A stretch of 64,000 bases of DNA from JARRPM01 sp963765545 (lineage in GTDB: Bacteria > Pseudomonadota > Gammaproteobacteria > Pseudomonadales > Halieaceae), in assembly GCA_963765545.1 (NCBI GenBank), contig CAVXWW010000004.1, forward strand, positions 434,001 through 498,000. The letters are read 5' to 3'. Under the pieces are notes generated by a model. That model was not told the DNA's origin. It saw only the letters and a list, made by a program, of their open reading frames with translations, and ran no database searches. Each line of letters begins with the position of its first letter. The stretch's first letter is position 1. Of the stretch, positions 44,411 through 54,658 are shown in pieces. Both the position numbers and the translations under genes were made by a program.

Positions 44411-45718
44411 ATGAAGCATTCTGTCACAGCCAACCCGGGCATCTCGCTTGAAAGCGGGGAGCCTCTGGCGTGTTATGCCCATTGGCGCAAAGCGCTGCAA
44501 CTGGACGAGGCGGTCCTGTTGGTCGAATTCGCGCTGGATACACCCTGGCAGGGTGCGAACAGGCAGGTGGCACTGACCGCTATTTACTGTCTGTGGGGCG
44601 CCAACCTCAGCGTCGCGGTTACCGATAGGCCACTGGTTTTCGAGGGCGGCCTCTCACCGCGTGCGCAGTATCTGCGCTGGGTATCTGTGCAGCAACTGGT
44701 GAGCGTTGACCCGCCTATGCCGATGCGGCTTGTCCCACAGTGCATTGCCAAGCCCTGGGGCCGGGAGATCTGGTACACGGGGATAGAGCAACGTGGGGTC
44801 TGTCAATTTGCCTGCGGCGAAGCCCGCACCCCCATACCGTGGCTGCAGTCAGTACTGCCCTGCGCATCCGCCGGCGTGCCCGGTGAGCCACTCGTACTGC
44901 TGAAGATTCTGGACCCATCACCTCAGCCGGTATTGGGTGACCTGTACTTTGAGCTGCATGAGTCCAAGCGCGAGGCCTACGTGGTGACCCGGATCAGCCG
45001 ACAGGCCTGGCCCGACGGTGTCGGCTATATCCGCTACGGTTTTAACCCGCGACATATTGCGCGCTATCCCTCAGAGGATGCGTTCCGGGCGGATTACCTG
45101 GACGCGGTGCTTGCCTACGAAGCCCAGCGCCGGACCATGGATGCGCTGGCTGACAAGGGTGGGGTTGCGGCCCCGGCCCAGCTCGCAACGGAGCGGCGGT
45201 TGCGCGAGCATATGGACTCATTTACCGCCATGCGTCCAGTGCAAGCCGGGGACGTGGTGCAGGTGCCTGTGCTGCTGCCGCACGCTTTGCAACACGGCGT
45301 CAGGGTGGTCGAGTTCCAGACGCCGACCTACGAGCGCAAAATACTGTCTTTTGCGCAGAAGGTGCTTACCCAGGATCACTGGGACAGCCGCGAAGCTGTC
45401 GCCGCGATGCGGCTTGCCCCCCCCGAAGAGTCGGGCCGGGTGCAGCGCCCGGGCTCCGCTGGCGTCGGCATTGAGCAAATCGTGGATTTCCCGGAATTTG
45501 AAGTGGAGAGGGTGACGATAAGCGGTGGCTCAAGATGGTTGGCTGAAGCGGCCTCCACCTACCGCCTGCTGATTGTTCTGAGCGGGGAGCTCACGCTTGC
45601 GGGGGCAGTCTATGGGTCAGAACAGGCCGTGCTTTTACCGCGCCAATGGCAGGGCGAGCTGCTCGCCTCGCAGGCCGCGTCACCACTGGAGTTTCTGCTG
45701 GCACGGCCCAATTGTTAA
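44411..45718 (+). CDS. ManA-like double-cupin protein (class I mannose-6-phosphate isomerase-like)
   Basis: A 435-residue protein. Residues about 105-200 and 260-320 show KPWGREIWYTGIEQ, GDLYFELHESKREAYVV and LLPHALQHGVRVVEFQTPTYE, the pattern of zinc cupin sugar-phosphate isomerases; a C-terminal cupin (about 360-430) has EVERVTISGGSRW and LLIVLSGELTLAG. The usual ManA zinc ligands are only partly kept, so the reaction is uncertain. The ATG at 44411 lies 8 bp after the GH84-like stop; a longer frame from 44282 overlaps that gene and is rejected. The pairing suggests amino-sugar metabolism. Confidence 0.7.
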   Translation: MKHSVTANPGISLESGEPLACYAHWRKALQLDEAVLLVEFALDTPWQGANRQVALTAIYCLWGANLSVAVTDRPLVFEGGLSPRAQYLRWVSVQQLVSVDPPMPMRLVPQCIAKPWGREIWYTGIEQRGVCQFACGEARTPIPWLQSVLPCASAGVPGEPLVLLKILDPSPQPVLGDLYFELHESKREAYVVTRISRQAWPDGVGYIRYGFNPRHIARYPSEDAFRADYLDAVLAYEAQRRTMDALADKGGVAAPAQLATERRLREHMDSFTAMRPVQAGDVVQVPVLLPHALQHGVRVVEFQTPTYERKILSFAQKVLTQDHWDSREAVAAMRLAPPEESGRVQRPGSAGVGIEQIVDFPEFEVERVTISGGSRWLAEAASTYRLLIVLSGELTLAGAVYGSEQAVLLPRQWQGELLASQAASPLEFLLARPNC

Positions 45719-45823
45719 GTGGTTGAACCGGGTGTGGCTTTGTGGCAGAATCTGCGCCCTTATGAGTACCCTCGGCGGCGGTCCGCGAGCATCATTATTC
45801 AAAGTTAATCAATAGGTTATGGC

Positions 45824-45829
45824 TATAAT
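45824..45829 (+). promoter_or_regulatory. -10 box of tRNA-Leu
   Basis: A perfect TATAAT 51 bp before the tRNA. The -35 region upstream is AT-rich and ambiguous. Confidence 0.5.
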
Positions 45830-45879
45830 CTGATAGACTTTCTAATGAGATGGCCATCGATTGATGGGTATTTCCATAG

Positions 45880-45964
45880 GCGGAAGTGGCGAAATTGGTA
45901 TACGCGCTGGATTTAGGTTCCAGTGCCGCAAGGCGTGAGAGTTCGAGTCTCTCCTTCCGCACCA
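45880..45964 (+). tRNA. tRNA-Leu (anticodon TAG)
   Basis: An 85-nt class II tRNA: acceptor GCGGAAG/CTTCCGC, anticodon stem CTGGA/TCCAG with loop TTTAGGT giving TAG (reads CUN Leu codons), variable arm TGCCGCAAGGCG, T-loop AGTTCGAGTCT, discriminator A and encoded CCA. tig follows about 100 bp later, as is common in gammaproteobacteria. Confidence 0.97.
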
Positions 45965-46011
45965 TATTTTACACAGGACTGTGCCCTCTAGCCGGGCATG
46001 GCCAAATTGAG

Positions 46012-46030
46012 CGGACGCTGTCGGCGTCCG
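46012..46030 (+). other. Short perfect hairpin before tig
   Basis: CGGACGC / GCGTCCG with a five-base loop and no T run, 32 bp before the tig ATG. It may be part of the tig leader or a processing signal for the upstream tRNA. Confidence 0.4.
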
Positions 46031-46061
46031 ACACCTATCGGATCGTAGTAGAGGAAATACC

Positions 46062-47384
46062 ATGCAGGTTTCAATTGAGACGACTTCAGGTCTGGAGCGT
46101 CGTTTAACTGTTGGCGTACCCGCAGAGCGCATAGAGTCCGAGGTCAACAACAGACTGCAAAAAGCAGCTGGCAATGTTCGCCTGGCTGGCTTCCGTCCAG
46201 GCAAGGTCCCTATGAAGATCATGCGTCAGCGCTTCGGCGAGGGTGTGCGCCAGGAGGTCCTGGGAGAGGTTATGAACCAGTCTTTCCAGGAGGCCATTGT
46301 GCAGGAAAAACTGCGACCCGCGGGGCGTCCCAGCATTGAGCCGAGAAACCTGGAAGCGGGCAAGGACCTCGAATATATCGCCACATTCGAGGTATTCCCC
46401 GACGTGGAAGTCGTGGAAATGAAGGACTTTGAGGTAGAAAAGCCGGTTGCTGAGGTCACCGACGAGGACGTGGACAACATTATCGATGTCTTCCGCAAGC
46501 AGCAGGGAACCTGGGAGGTGGTGGAAAGAGCCGCGGCAGAGGGCGACAAGGTGAACATTGATTACGTGGGCACCCGTGATGGCGAAGAGTTTGACGGTGG
46601 CACAGCCAGTGGCAGTGATCTGGAGCTTGGGTCCGGCCGTATGATTCCTGGATTCGAAGATGGTGTTGCAGGCATGGTTGCGGGGGAAGAAAAAACCCTG
46701 GCGTTGAGCTTTCCGGAGGACTACCACAACGAAGACCTGAAAGGTGCGGCGGTGGAGTTCAAGATCAAGCTCAACTCGGTGCAGGAACTGGTACCCGCTG
46801 AGCTCAACGAGGAGTTGTTTGCCAAGTATGGGGTCGAAGAAGGTGGTCTTGACGTGTTTCGCGATGAAGTGCGGGGGAACATGACCCGGGAGCTCAAAAA
46901 TGCTGTTCAGGGCAAGGTCAAGCAGCAGGTCATGGATGCTGTGGCAGCTGCACATACCGGCCTTGAAGTGCCGCGCGCATTGATAGAAGGCGAGATAGAC
47001 GTGATGCGCAACCAGATGTTGCAGCAGTTTGGTGGCGCAGGGGGCGCGGATCTGGACCTGAAATCCCTGCTGCCGGATGATATGTTCACGGAAAACGCAG
47101 AAACCCGGGTGCGACTGGGACTGGTGCTGGCTGAACTGGTCAGCAAGTTCGCGCTCTCGGCGGATAGCGAAAAGGTGCGAGAAGCTATCGAGGAGATGGC
47201 CTCCACCTATGAGGATCCAACGGAAGTTATCAACTACTTCTATTCCAACCAGGAGCAGCTCGCATCTATCGAATCACGGGTGTTGGAAGACCAGATGGTT
47301 GAAAAACTCCTGGAGAGTGCCCATATCGTTGAGAAGGCCTGCAGTTATCAGGACGCTCTTGCCCAGGGTCAGCGCGAGGCGTGA
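46062..47384 (+). CDS. tig: Trigger factor
   Basis: A 440-residue ribosome-bound chaperone with peptidyl-prolyl isomerase activity. Seen: the ribosome-docking signature GFRPGKVPMKIM (about residues 45-56), the FKBP-type domain with GDKVNIDYVGTRDG and GSGRMIPGFEDGV (about 160-245), and the long helical C-terminal arms. It starts the tig-clpP-clpX-lon-hupB-ppiD cluster. Confidence 0.97.
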   Translation: MQVSIETTSGLERRLTVGVPAERIESEVNNRLQKAAGNVRLAGFRPGKVPMKIMRQRFGEGVRQEVLGEVMNQSFQEAIVQEKLRPAGRPSIEPRNLEAGKDLEYIATFEVFPDVEVVEMKDFEVEKPVAEVTDEDVDNIIDVFRKQQGTWEVVERAAAEGDKVNIDYVGTRDGEEFDGGTASGSDLELGSGRMIPGFEDGVAGMVAGEEKTLALSFPEDYHNEDLKGAAVEFKIKLNSVQELVPAELNEELFAKYGVEEGGLDVFRDEVRGNMTRELKNAVQGKVKQQVMDAVAAAHTGLEVPRALIEGEIDVMRNQMLQQFGGAGGADLDLKSLLPDDMFTENAETRVRLGLVLAELVSKFALSADSEKVREAIEEMASTYEDPTEVINYFYSNQEQLASIESRVLEDQMVEKLLESAHIVEKACSYQDALAQGQREA

Positions 47385-47448
47385 CGCGCGGCTGCGGCTG
47401 GAAAGGGCATCCATACATTTGATCGACCGTAATCAGGGGAAGACATTT

Positions 47449-48102
47449 ATGTCATTTCAGTTCGACGGGCAAAACAACAATACAATCAATAACCTGGGAC
47501 TGGTTCCCATGGTGGTCGAGCAGACTGCCAGGGGAGAGCGTTCATACGACATCTACTCCAGGCTGTTGAAAGAGAGAGTCATTTTCGTTGTTGGTGCGGT
47601 GGAAGACCACATGGCCAACCTCATCGTGGCCCAGCTGCTGTTTCTGGAGTCGGAGAACCCTGACAAGGACATCCACCTGTACATCAACTCCCCGGGCGGC
47701 TCCGTGACCGCTGGCTTGTCCGTGTACGACACGATGCAGTTTATCAAGCCCGATGTCAGCACCATGTGTATTGGCCAGGCGGCCTCCATGGGCGCGTTTT
47801 TGCTGTGCGGCGGGACTCCGGGCAAGCGCTATTGCCTGCCCAATGCACGTACCATGATTCACCAGCCAAGCGGTGGCGCCCAGGGTCAGGCAACCGACAT
47901 CGAAATCCAGGCCAAGGAAATCCTGATCATTCGAAAGCGGCTGAATGAGTTGATGGCGGAGCACACTGGGCAACCGCTGGAGGTCATCGAGCGCGATACC
48001 GAACGGGACCGCTTCATGAATGCCAGCCAGAGCAAGGAATACGGGCTGATTGACGAGGTTTTGACCAGCCGTGATCTCCCCGTAGACGCTGATTCAGCGT
48101 AA
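47449..48102 (+). CDS. clpP: ATP-dependent Clp protease proteolytic subunit
   Basis: A 217-residue serine protease that forms a 14-mer. Seen: YDIYSRLLKERVIF, YINSPGGSVTAGLSVYD, catalytic Ser in GQAASMGAFLL (about residue 108), His in TMIHQPSGGAQG and an Asp in ERDTERDRFM. ATG at 47449 fits family length; the same frame is open much further upstream but overlaps tig. It works with ClpX, encoded 163 bp on. Confidence 0.97.
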   Translation: MSFQFDGQNNNTINNLGLVPMVVEQTARGERSYDIYSRLLKERVIFVVGAVEDHMANLIVAQLLFLESENPDKDIHLYINSPGGSVTAGLSVYDTMQFIKPDVSTMCIGQAASMGAFLLCGGTPGKRYCLPNARTMIHQPSGGAQGQATDIEIQAKEILIIRKRLNELMAEHTGQPLEVIERDTERDRFMNASQSKEYGLIDEVLTSRDLPVDADSA

Positions 48103-48122
48103 AGCAATATCTTGTGCCGGCT

Positions 48123-48152
48123 CTGCGGGAGGGCTGTGAAAGCCCCCGCAAA
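48123..48152 (+). other. Hairpin between clpP and clpX
   Basis: TGCGG...AGCCC pairing with a short loop (TGCGGGAGGGCT against AGCCCCCGCA, two bulged bases). No T run follows, so it is more likely an mRNA stabiliser or attenuator than a full terminator. Confidence 0.4.
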
Positions 48153-48265
48153 TTCTGCAGGATATACACCTTTTAGCCCCCTCAGGGCTTGCAAATAGCC
48201 GTAAAAGACATCATCGTAGAGTATAGCGTGATGAGGCATAGATACAGAGGGCGTAGGGCAGCCGA

Positions 48266-49555
<1,290 letters not shown>

Positions 49556-49598
49556 GCCCGGCGCAGTCGCCGGGCAGGTAATGGCGGCGCGATCTCCT

Positions 49599-49617
49599 GG
49601 TCCGGTTTAGGACCGGG
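49599..49617 (+). other. Hairpin in clpX-lon gap
   Basis: A CCTGGTCC / GGACCGGG stem lies just ahead of the heat-shock promoter; another stem GCCCGGCG/CGCCGGGC is at 49556-49575 immediately after the clpX stop. Neither has a T run. They may together reduce read-through from clpX. Confidence 0.45.
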
Positions 49618-49619
49618 CG

Positions 49620-49647
49620 CTTGTAATTATCAAAACCGCCCCCACCT
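49620..49647 (+). promoter_or_regulatory. Heat-shock (sigma-32-type) promoter for lon
   Basis: CTTGTAA at 49620-49626, 13-base spacer, CCCCACCT at 49640-49647. The known sigma-32 consensus is CTTGAAA, 11-16 bases, CCCCATnT. It would start transcription about 35 bp before the lon ATG. lon is a classical heat-shock gene. Confidence 0.75.
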
Positions 49648-49690
49648 ACTGTATTGTCAGTTCAGAAATTCGTTCAACCCGGAGATGTTT

Positions 49691-52102
49691 ATGGGTTCTT
49701 CCTCTGTTATCGAACTCCCCCTGCTGCCCCTGCGTGATGTGGTGGTATATCCCCATATGGTGCTGCCGCTGTTTGTCGGGCGGGAAAAGTCGATTGAGGC
49801 GCTTGAATACGCCATGGCCAACGACAAGCAGGTTCTGCTGGTGGCCCAACGAAATGCCGCGGATGATGATCCCTCCGCCGACGATATCTACCAGATGGGT
49901 ACCGTCTCAAACATCCTGCAGCTGCTGAAGCTGCCCGACGGCACTATCAAGGTATTGGTAGAAGGCGGTTACAGGGCGGTAGTCGACAGCGTTGATGACG
50001 AGGGTAATTTTGTCATTGTAGGAGTGCGTGAAGTCATCAGCGATGAGATTCCCGACAGTGAGGTAGAGGGCTTGCTGCGCTCTACCATCACCCAGTTTGA
50101 AAAATACGTCAATCTAAGCAAGAAGGTACCCGCCGAGGTGTTGACCTCGTTGACCGGTATCGACGAACCCGGTCGGCTGGCGGATACTATCGCTGCCCAT
50201 ATGAGTGTTGACCTGGAAGAGAAGCAACGCATTCTGGAAATAACAGGCATTCGTCAGCGCCTGGAGCATCTTCTGGGCCTGATGGAAGCGGAGATAGATC
50301 TTTTCCAGGTGGAGAAGCGTATCCGCGGTCGGGTCAAGAAACAGATGGAAAAGAGTCAACGCGAGTACTATCTCAACGAGCAGATGAAGGCCATCCAGAA
50401 AGAACTGGGAGAGATGGACGAGGCGCCCAACGAGCTCGATGAATTACAACTGCGTATAGACGATGCCAAGATGCCGGAAGAGGCGCGAGACAAAGCGCTC
50501 GCCGAACTCGGCAAACTAAAAATGATGTCACCGATGTCTGCGGAGGCTTCGGTAGTGCGCAGCTATATCGACTGGATGGTTACGGTGCCCTGGTCCAAGC
50601 GCAGCAAGGTCAAGCATGATCTGGCCAACGCAGCCAAAATCCTGAATGAAGACCACTACGGCCTGGAAGAGGTGAAAGATCGCATCCTCGAATATCTCGC
50701 CGTGCAAAAAAGAGTGCGCAAGGTGAAAGGCCCGGTTCTTTGCCTGGTTGGGCCTCCCGGCGTGGGCAAGACGTCACTGGGTGAATCTATCGCGCGTTCA
50801 ACCAACAGAAAGTTTGTGCGCATGGCCCTGGGCGGTGTGCGCGACGAAGCTGAAATTCGCGGCCACCGCAGAACCTACATCGGTTCTATGCCGGGCAAAC
50901 TGCTGCAGAAAATGGCGAAGTCGGGCGTGAAAAACCCGCTGTTCCTGCTGGATGAGATCGACAAAATGGGCATGGACCATCGCGGTGATCCCGCTTCGGC
51001 TATGCTCGAGGTGCTCGATCCGGAGCAGAACCATGCATTCAACGATCATTACCTGGAAGTGGATTACGACCTTTCCGATGTGATGTTCGTCTGCACATCC
51101 AACACCATGAATATCCCCGGCCCACTGCTTGATCGCATGGAGGTCATTCGTATCCCCGGGTACACCGAGGATGAAAAGCTCAATATCGCGGAGCGCTATC
51201 TGTGTCCCAAGCAAATCAAGTTGAACGGCTTGAAGAAGAACGAACTGCAGATCGGTTCCGATGCCATACTCGATATTATTCGTTACTACACTCGCGAGGC
51301 AGGAGTGCGCGCACTGGAGCGTGAGATAGCTAAAGTCTGTCGCAAAATTGTTAAGGCGATCACCCTGAGTGAGGCAGAAGGAGGCCTTACAGTCGGTGCA
51401 GGTATGCTGCCTGATCTGTTGGGCGTCAGAAAGTACAATTACGGAATTGCCGAGGAAGAAAATAAAATCGGCCAGGTCACGGGCCTGGCGTGGACGTCGG
51501 TTGGCGGTGAACTGCTTACGATTGAGGCGGTTGCCTTGCCGGGCAAGGGGCGTTACGTCAAAACCGGGTCGCTGGGTGATGTAATGCAGGAGTCGATACA
51601 GGCAGCGTCCACTGTAGTGCGCAGCCGTTCCCAGGTGTTGGGTATTCCGGCGAGCTACCACGAAAAGCACGACGTGCACTTTCACGTACCCGAGGGTGCC
51701 ACGCCGAAGGATGGGCCCAGTGCCGGTGTTGGTATGTGCACTGCCCTGGTATCTGTTCTGACCGGCATCCCAGTGCGGGCGGATGTTGCCATGACGGGAG
51801 AGATCACACTGCGAGGGGAAGTATTGCCGATCGGGGGCCTCAAGGAGAAGTTGCTGGCGGCTCGTCGCGGCGGGATAAAGACCGTGATTATCCCCAAGGA
51901 AAACGAACGCGACCTGAAAGAGGTGCCGGACAACATCAAGGAACACCTTACCATTCGCGCAGTGAAGTGGATCGATGAAGTGCTGGCGATAGCGTTGGAG
52001 TCCATGCCTGAGCCGCTCAGTGACGAGGATTTTCGCGCGAGTTCGGTAGGAACGGGCCAAGATGATGAACAGGACGAAAAAAATCGGATAAATACCCACT
52101 AA
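49691..52102 (+). CDS. lon: ATP-dependent protease Lon
   Basis: An 803-residue AAA+ serine protease for misfolded and regulatory proteins. Seen: LON N-terminal domain LPLLPLRDVVVYPHMVLPL, Walker A VGPPGVGKTSLGESIA, Walker B LFLLDEIDKMG, and the protease site Ser in PKDGPSAGVGM with Lys in GGLKEKLLAA. The ATG at 49691 is chosen because GGAG then sits 6 bases upstream; the ATG at 49685 touches the GGAG. It has its own heat-shock-type promoter. Confidence 0.98.
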   Translation: MGSSSVIELPLLPLRDVVVYPHMVLPLFVGREKSIEALEYAMANDKQVLLVAQRNAADDDPSADDIYQMGTVSNILQLLKLPDGTIKVLVEGGYRAVVDSVDDEGNFVIVGVREVISDEIPDSEVEGLLRSTITQFEKYVNLSKKVPAEVLTSLTGIDEPGRLADTIAAHMSVDLEEKQRILEITGIRQRLEHLLGLMEAEIDLFQVEKRIRGRVKKQMEKSQREYYLNEQMKAIQKELGEMDEAPNELDELQLRIDDAKMPEEARDKALAELGKLKMMSPMSAEASVVRSYIDWMVTVPWSKRSKVKHDLANAAKILNEDHYGLEEVKDRILEYLAVQKRVRKVKGPVLCLVGPPGVGKTSLGESIARSTNRKFVRMALGGVRDEAEIRGHRRTYIGSMPGKLLQKMAKSGVKNPLFLLDEIDKMGMDHRGDPASAMLEVLDPEQNHAFNDHYLEVDYDLSDVMFVCTSNTMNIPGPLLDRMEVIRIPGYTEDEKLNIAERYLCPKQIKLNGLKKNELQIGSDAILDIIRYYTREAGVRALEREIAKVCRKIVKAITLSEAEGGLTVGAGMLPDLLGVRKYNYGIAEEENKIGQVTGLAWTSVGGELLTIEAVALPGKGRYVKTGSLGDVMQESIQAASTVVRSRSQVLGIPASYHEKHDVHFHVPEGATPKDGPSAGVGMCTALVSVLTGIPVRADVAMTGEITLRGEVLPIGGLKEKLLAARRGGIKTVIIPKENERDLKEVPDNIKEHLTIRAVKWIDEVLAIALESMPEPLSDEDFRASSVGTGQDDEQDEKNRINTH

Positions 52103-52342
52103 CTGAACGCTTCGTTGTTGACCGGTATCGGACGTCTGGTATAAAGTCGTGCGTTCGATCAGACCGGGACTTTTGCGACTTCCGGTCGGAATCGGGGTCC
52201 ACACCAGTTTGCATTCTATGCTGCCATTCCAGGCTGGGCGTGACGCCCGACAACGAATTGCTCCGGAGTTTATAAACCTAATTTTTATTCCAGGGCGCTG
52301 AAACCAGGACCATTATTTTTTTTACCTACCAAGGGGATAAGT

Positions 52343-52618
52343 GTGAATAAAACTGAATTGATTGATGCAATTGCAACTGCGGCCGACCTGCCTAAAGCGT
52401 CTGCCGGTCGTGCACTCGACGCGGTTGTAGACAGCATTACCGATGCACTGAAAAAGGGAGACCAGGTGTCTCTGGTCGGCTTTGGTACTTTTGCTGTCAA
52501 GCACCGCAGTGCTCGCAGTGGCCGTAATCCGCAGACCGGCGCGACCATAGAGATCAAGGCAACCAACGTTCCCGGCTTCAAAGCAGGCAAGGCGTTGAAG
52601 GACGCTGTTAACTCCTGA
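52343..52618 (+). CDS. hupB: DNA-binding protein HU-beta
   Basis: A 91-residue nucleoid protein that bends DNA without sequence preference. Seen: MNKTELIDAIATAADLPKA start, VSLVGFGTFAVKHRSARSGRNPQTG covers the beta arm (GRNPQTG is the signature), and a C-terminal FKAGKALKDAVN helix. GTG start with AAGGGG upstream. Followed by a strong terminator. Confidence 0.97.
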   Translation: MNKTELIDAIATAADLPKASAGRALDAVVDSITDALKKGDQVSLVGFGTFAVKHRSARSGRNPQTGATIEIKATNVPGFKAGKALKDAVNS

Positions 52619-52705
52619 GTATAGAAAGGAGTTCGGCGCGGGATTATCGCCCGGTCCGAGGGTGTTACCTTCGGCCAGGGCAGCGGTAAGATCTCGAACA
52701 TACAG

Positions 52706-52736
52706 AAAGGCGCACTGACTGGTGCGCTTTTTTTTT
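52706..52736 (+). terminator. Rho-independent terminator after hupB
   Basis: GCGCAC / GTGCGC stem at 52710-52727 with a six-base loop, then nine T. It ends 22 bp before the ppiD start. Confidence 0.9.
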
Positions 52737-52757
52737 AGTTTCCCGGAGTGAATATCC

Positions 52758-54638
52758 ATGCTTCAGAACATACGAGAAAATGTCCAGGGACCCGCGATCA
52801 AGGTCATCGTCTGGTTGATCGTTATTTCATTTTCAATTTTTGGTATTGAGTCAATACTTGTTGGTGGAGGTGGCGGCGGCGTCGCCGAAGTCAATGGCGA
52901 AGAGGTGAGCCCGCAGGAGCTGCAGCAAGCGGTCAACACCCAGAAGCGACGCCTTATTGCCATGATGGGGGAGAATTTCGACCCCTCTGTGCTTGACGAC
53001 GAAATGATCACCAACCAGGCTCTCAACTCACTCATAGGCCGTAAGCTGTTGATGCAGTCAGCGGAGTCGATGGACCTGGCCGTGTCTGAACGGGAAATTG
53101 GTGCTCTCATTGGGAGCATGGAACAATTCCAGATAGAGGGTACTTTCTCGCCTCAGTTATTCTCCAGTGTTTTGTCCAGCGCGGGCTATACGCCGGCTTA
53201 CTTCAAGGAAACACTTCGAGACGATATTGCACTGGCACAGTTGCGCAGCGGCTTAGCGGGCAGCGAGTTCGCCACTCCTCTTGAGCTGGCACTGAACGCA
53301 CGGGTCGACGCAGAGCAACGGGACCTGCGCTACCTGACCATTCCAGTGGAAACATTCCTGGCCGACCAGGAGGCAACCGAAGCGGAAATCGAGGCCTACT
53401 ACGATGATCATCAGGATGACTTTCGCACGTCGGAAACCGTGGAGCTTGAATATATCGAGCTCACGCCCGAACAGTTTCGCCAGCCGGTAGAAGAGAGTGC
53501 CGTACTGGAGGCTTACCAGCTTGAAATAGAAAACAGCCAGTACAAAACTGAAAACAGGGTCTCACATATTCTGTTCGAGCAACGCGATGGCGAGGACGCT
53601 GCACAGCTGCAACAGCGTGTCGCTGATGCTCAAGCCAGGCTGGAAAGTGGCGAGGATTTCAAAGCGGTGGCGTCAGAGATGTCTGACGACGTGGGCTCCG
53701 TCTCGAATGGTGGCGATCTCGGTTTCTCCAGTGGCGATGCTTTTCCGGTGGAAATGGAAGAGGCTGTTGCGGCTCTGGCAGTTAACGAAGTGTCGGCGCC
53801 GGTCGTTACCGATGCGGGCACACACCTGATTCTTGTCACAGAGCGCAGGGACGGCGCGCCGCCTGAACTCGACGAATTGCGCCCGCAACTCGAGGAGCAG
53901 TTGCAATTGTCGCAGGCGAGGGGAGACCTGCTGCTGGTAGTAGAGCAGTTGAAGGACCTCGTGTTCAACGCCGAGGACCTTGACCGGCCGGCAGAAGAAC
54001 TCGACCTGACTGTGCAGCGCAGTGAACCTGTAGCGCGGGACGAGGCAGATGGTCTTTTTGCCAACCCGGCGCTGCTTGCCGCCGCTTTTTCTGAAGAAGT
54101 GATGGAGGAGGGCCACAACAGCGATGTCATAGAGTTGGGCGACAACAGGTTTGTGGTGATGAGCGTGTCCAGTCATACCCCGCCCCAGGTCAGGGCGTTG
54201 GCTGATGTTCGAGATGAAATCGCGGCTATCATCATCGAGCAGCGAGCCCGCACCATGGTCGCCGCAGAAGCGGACCGCGTCGTTCAGGAACTCGCATCCG
54301 GTGCAACGATAGAGCAGGTGGCCAACAGTGCAGGCTACAACTGGCAGGTTGAGCTTGGCGCCGACCGGCGCACCAGTAGCGTACCGCGCGAGGTACTTGC
54401 CCGCGCCTTTGAGATGACAGCGCCCAATGAGGACCAGACTCTGGTGGATGTTGTTATGACACCGAGCGGCGATGCCCAGGTTGTTGCCCTGTCGAATGTC
54501 AGCCCAGGCAGCCTGCAAGCGCTTGACCCGCCTGCCCAGATCGCACTGCAGCGTCAATTGAGTGGCGAGTATTCCAACCTGCTGGATGATGAATTTCAGC
54601 GTGGCCTGCGCGAGAGCGCTGATATTTCTGTAATGTAA
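52758..54638 (+). CDS. ppiD: Periplasmic folding chaperone PpiD
   Basis: A 626-residue membrane-anchored SurA-like protein near the Sec translocon. Seen: MLQNIRENVQGPAIKVIVWL with one membrane helix (about residues 13-35), SurA-N domain helices (about 45-190), a parvulin domain (VSHILFEQRDG, EMSDDVGSVSNGGDLGF, EVSAPVVTDAGTHLI; about 270-365) and a second inactive parvulin-like part. Order after hupB is conserved. Confidence 0.95.
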   Translation: MLQNIRENVQGPAIKVIVWLIVISFSIFGIESILVGGGGGGVAEVNGEEVSPQELQQAVNTQKRRLIAMMGENFDPSVLDDEMITNQALNSLIGRKLLMQSAESMDLAVSEREIGALIGSMEQFQIEGTFSPQLFSSVLSSAGYTPAYFKETLRDDIALAQLRSGLAGSEFATPLELALNARVDAEQRDLRYLTIPVETFLADQEATEAEIEAYYDDHQDDFRTSETVELEYIELTPEQFRQPVEESAVLEAYQLEIENSQYKTENRVSHILFEQRDGEDAAQLQQRVADAQARLESGEDFKAVASEMSDDVGSVSNGGDLGFSSGDAFPVEMEEAVAALAVNEVSAPVVTDAGTHLILVTERRDGAPPELDELRPQLEEQLQLSQARGDLLLVVEQLKDLVFNAEDLDRPAEELDLTVQRSEPVARDEADGLFANPALLAAAFSEEVMEEGHNSDVIELGDNRFVVMSVSSHTPPQVRALADVRDEIAAIIIEQRARTMVAAEADRVVQELASGATIEQVANSAGYNWQVELGADRRTSSVPREVLARAFEMTAPNEDQTLVDVVMTPSGDAQVVALSNVSPGSLQALDPPAQIALQRQLSGEYSNLLDDEFQRGLRESADISVM

Positions 54639-54658
54639 GGTATGACTTCGAGGTAAGC

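Noticed and set aside
49556..49617. The two hairpins after clpX as rho-independent terminators
   Set aside because: Both stems are strong but neither is followed by a T run.
50798..52204. 468-codon open frame opposite lon
   Set aside because: Lon is unmistakable on the plus strand; the opposite frame is a codon-bias shadow.
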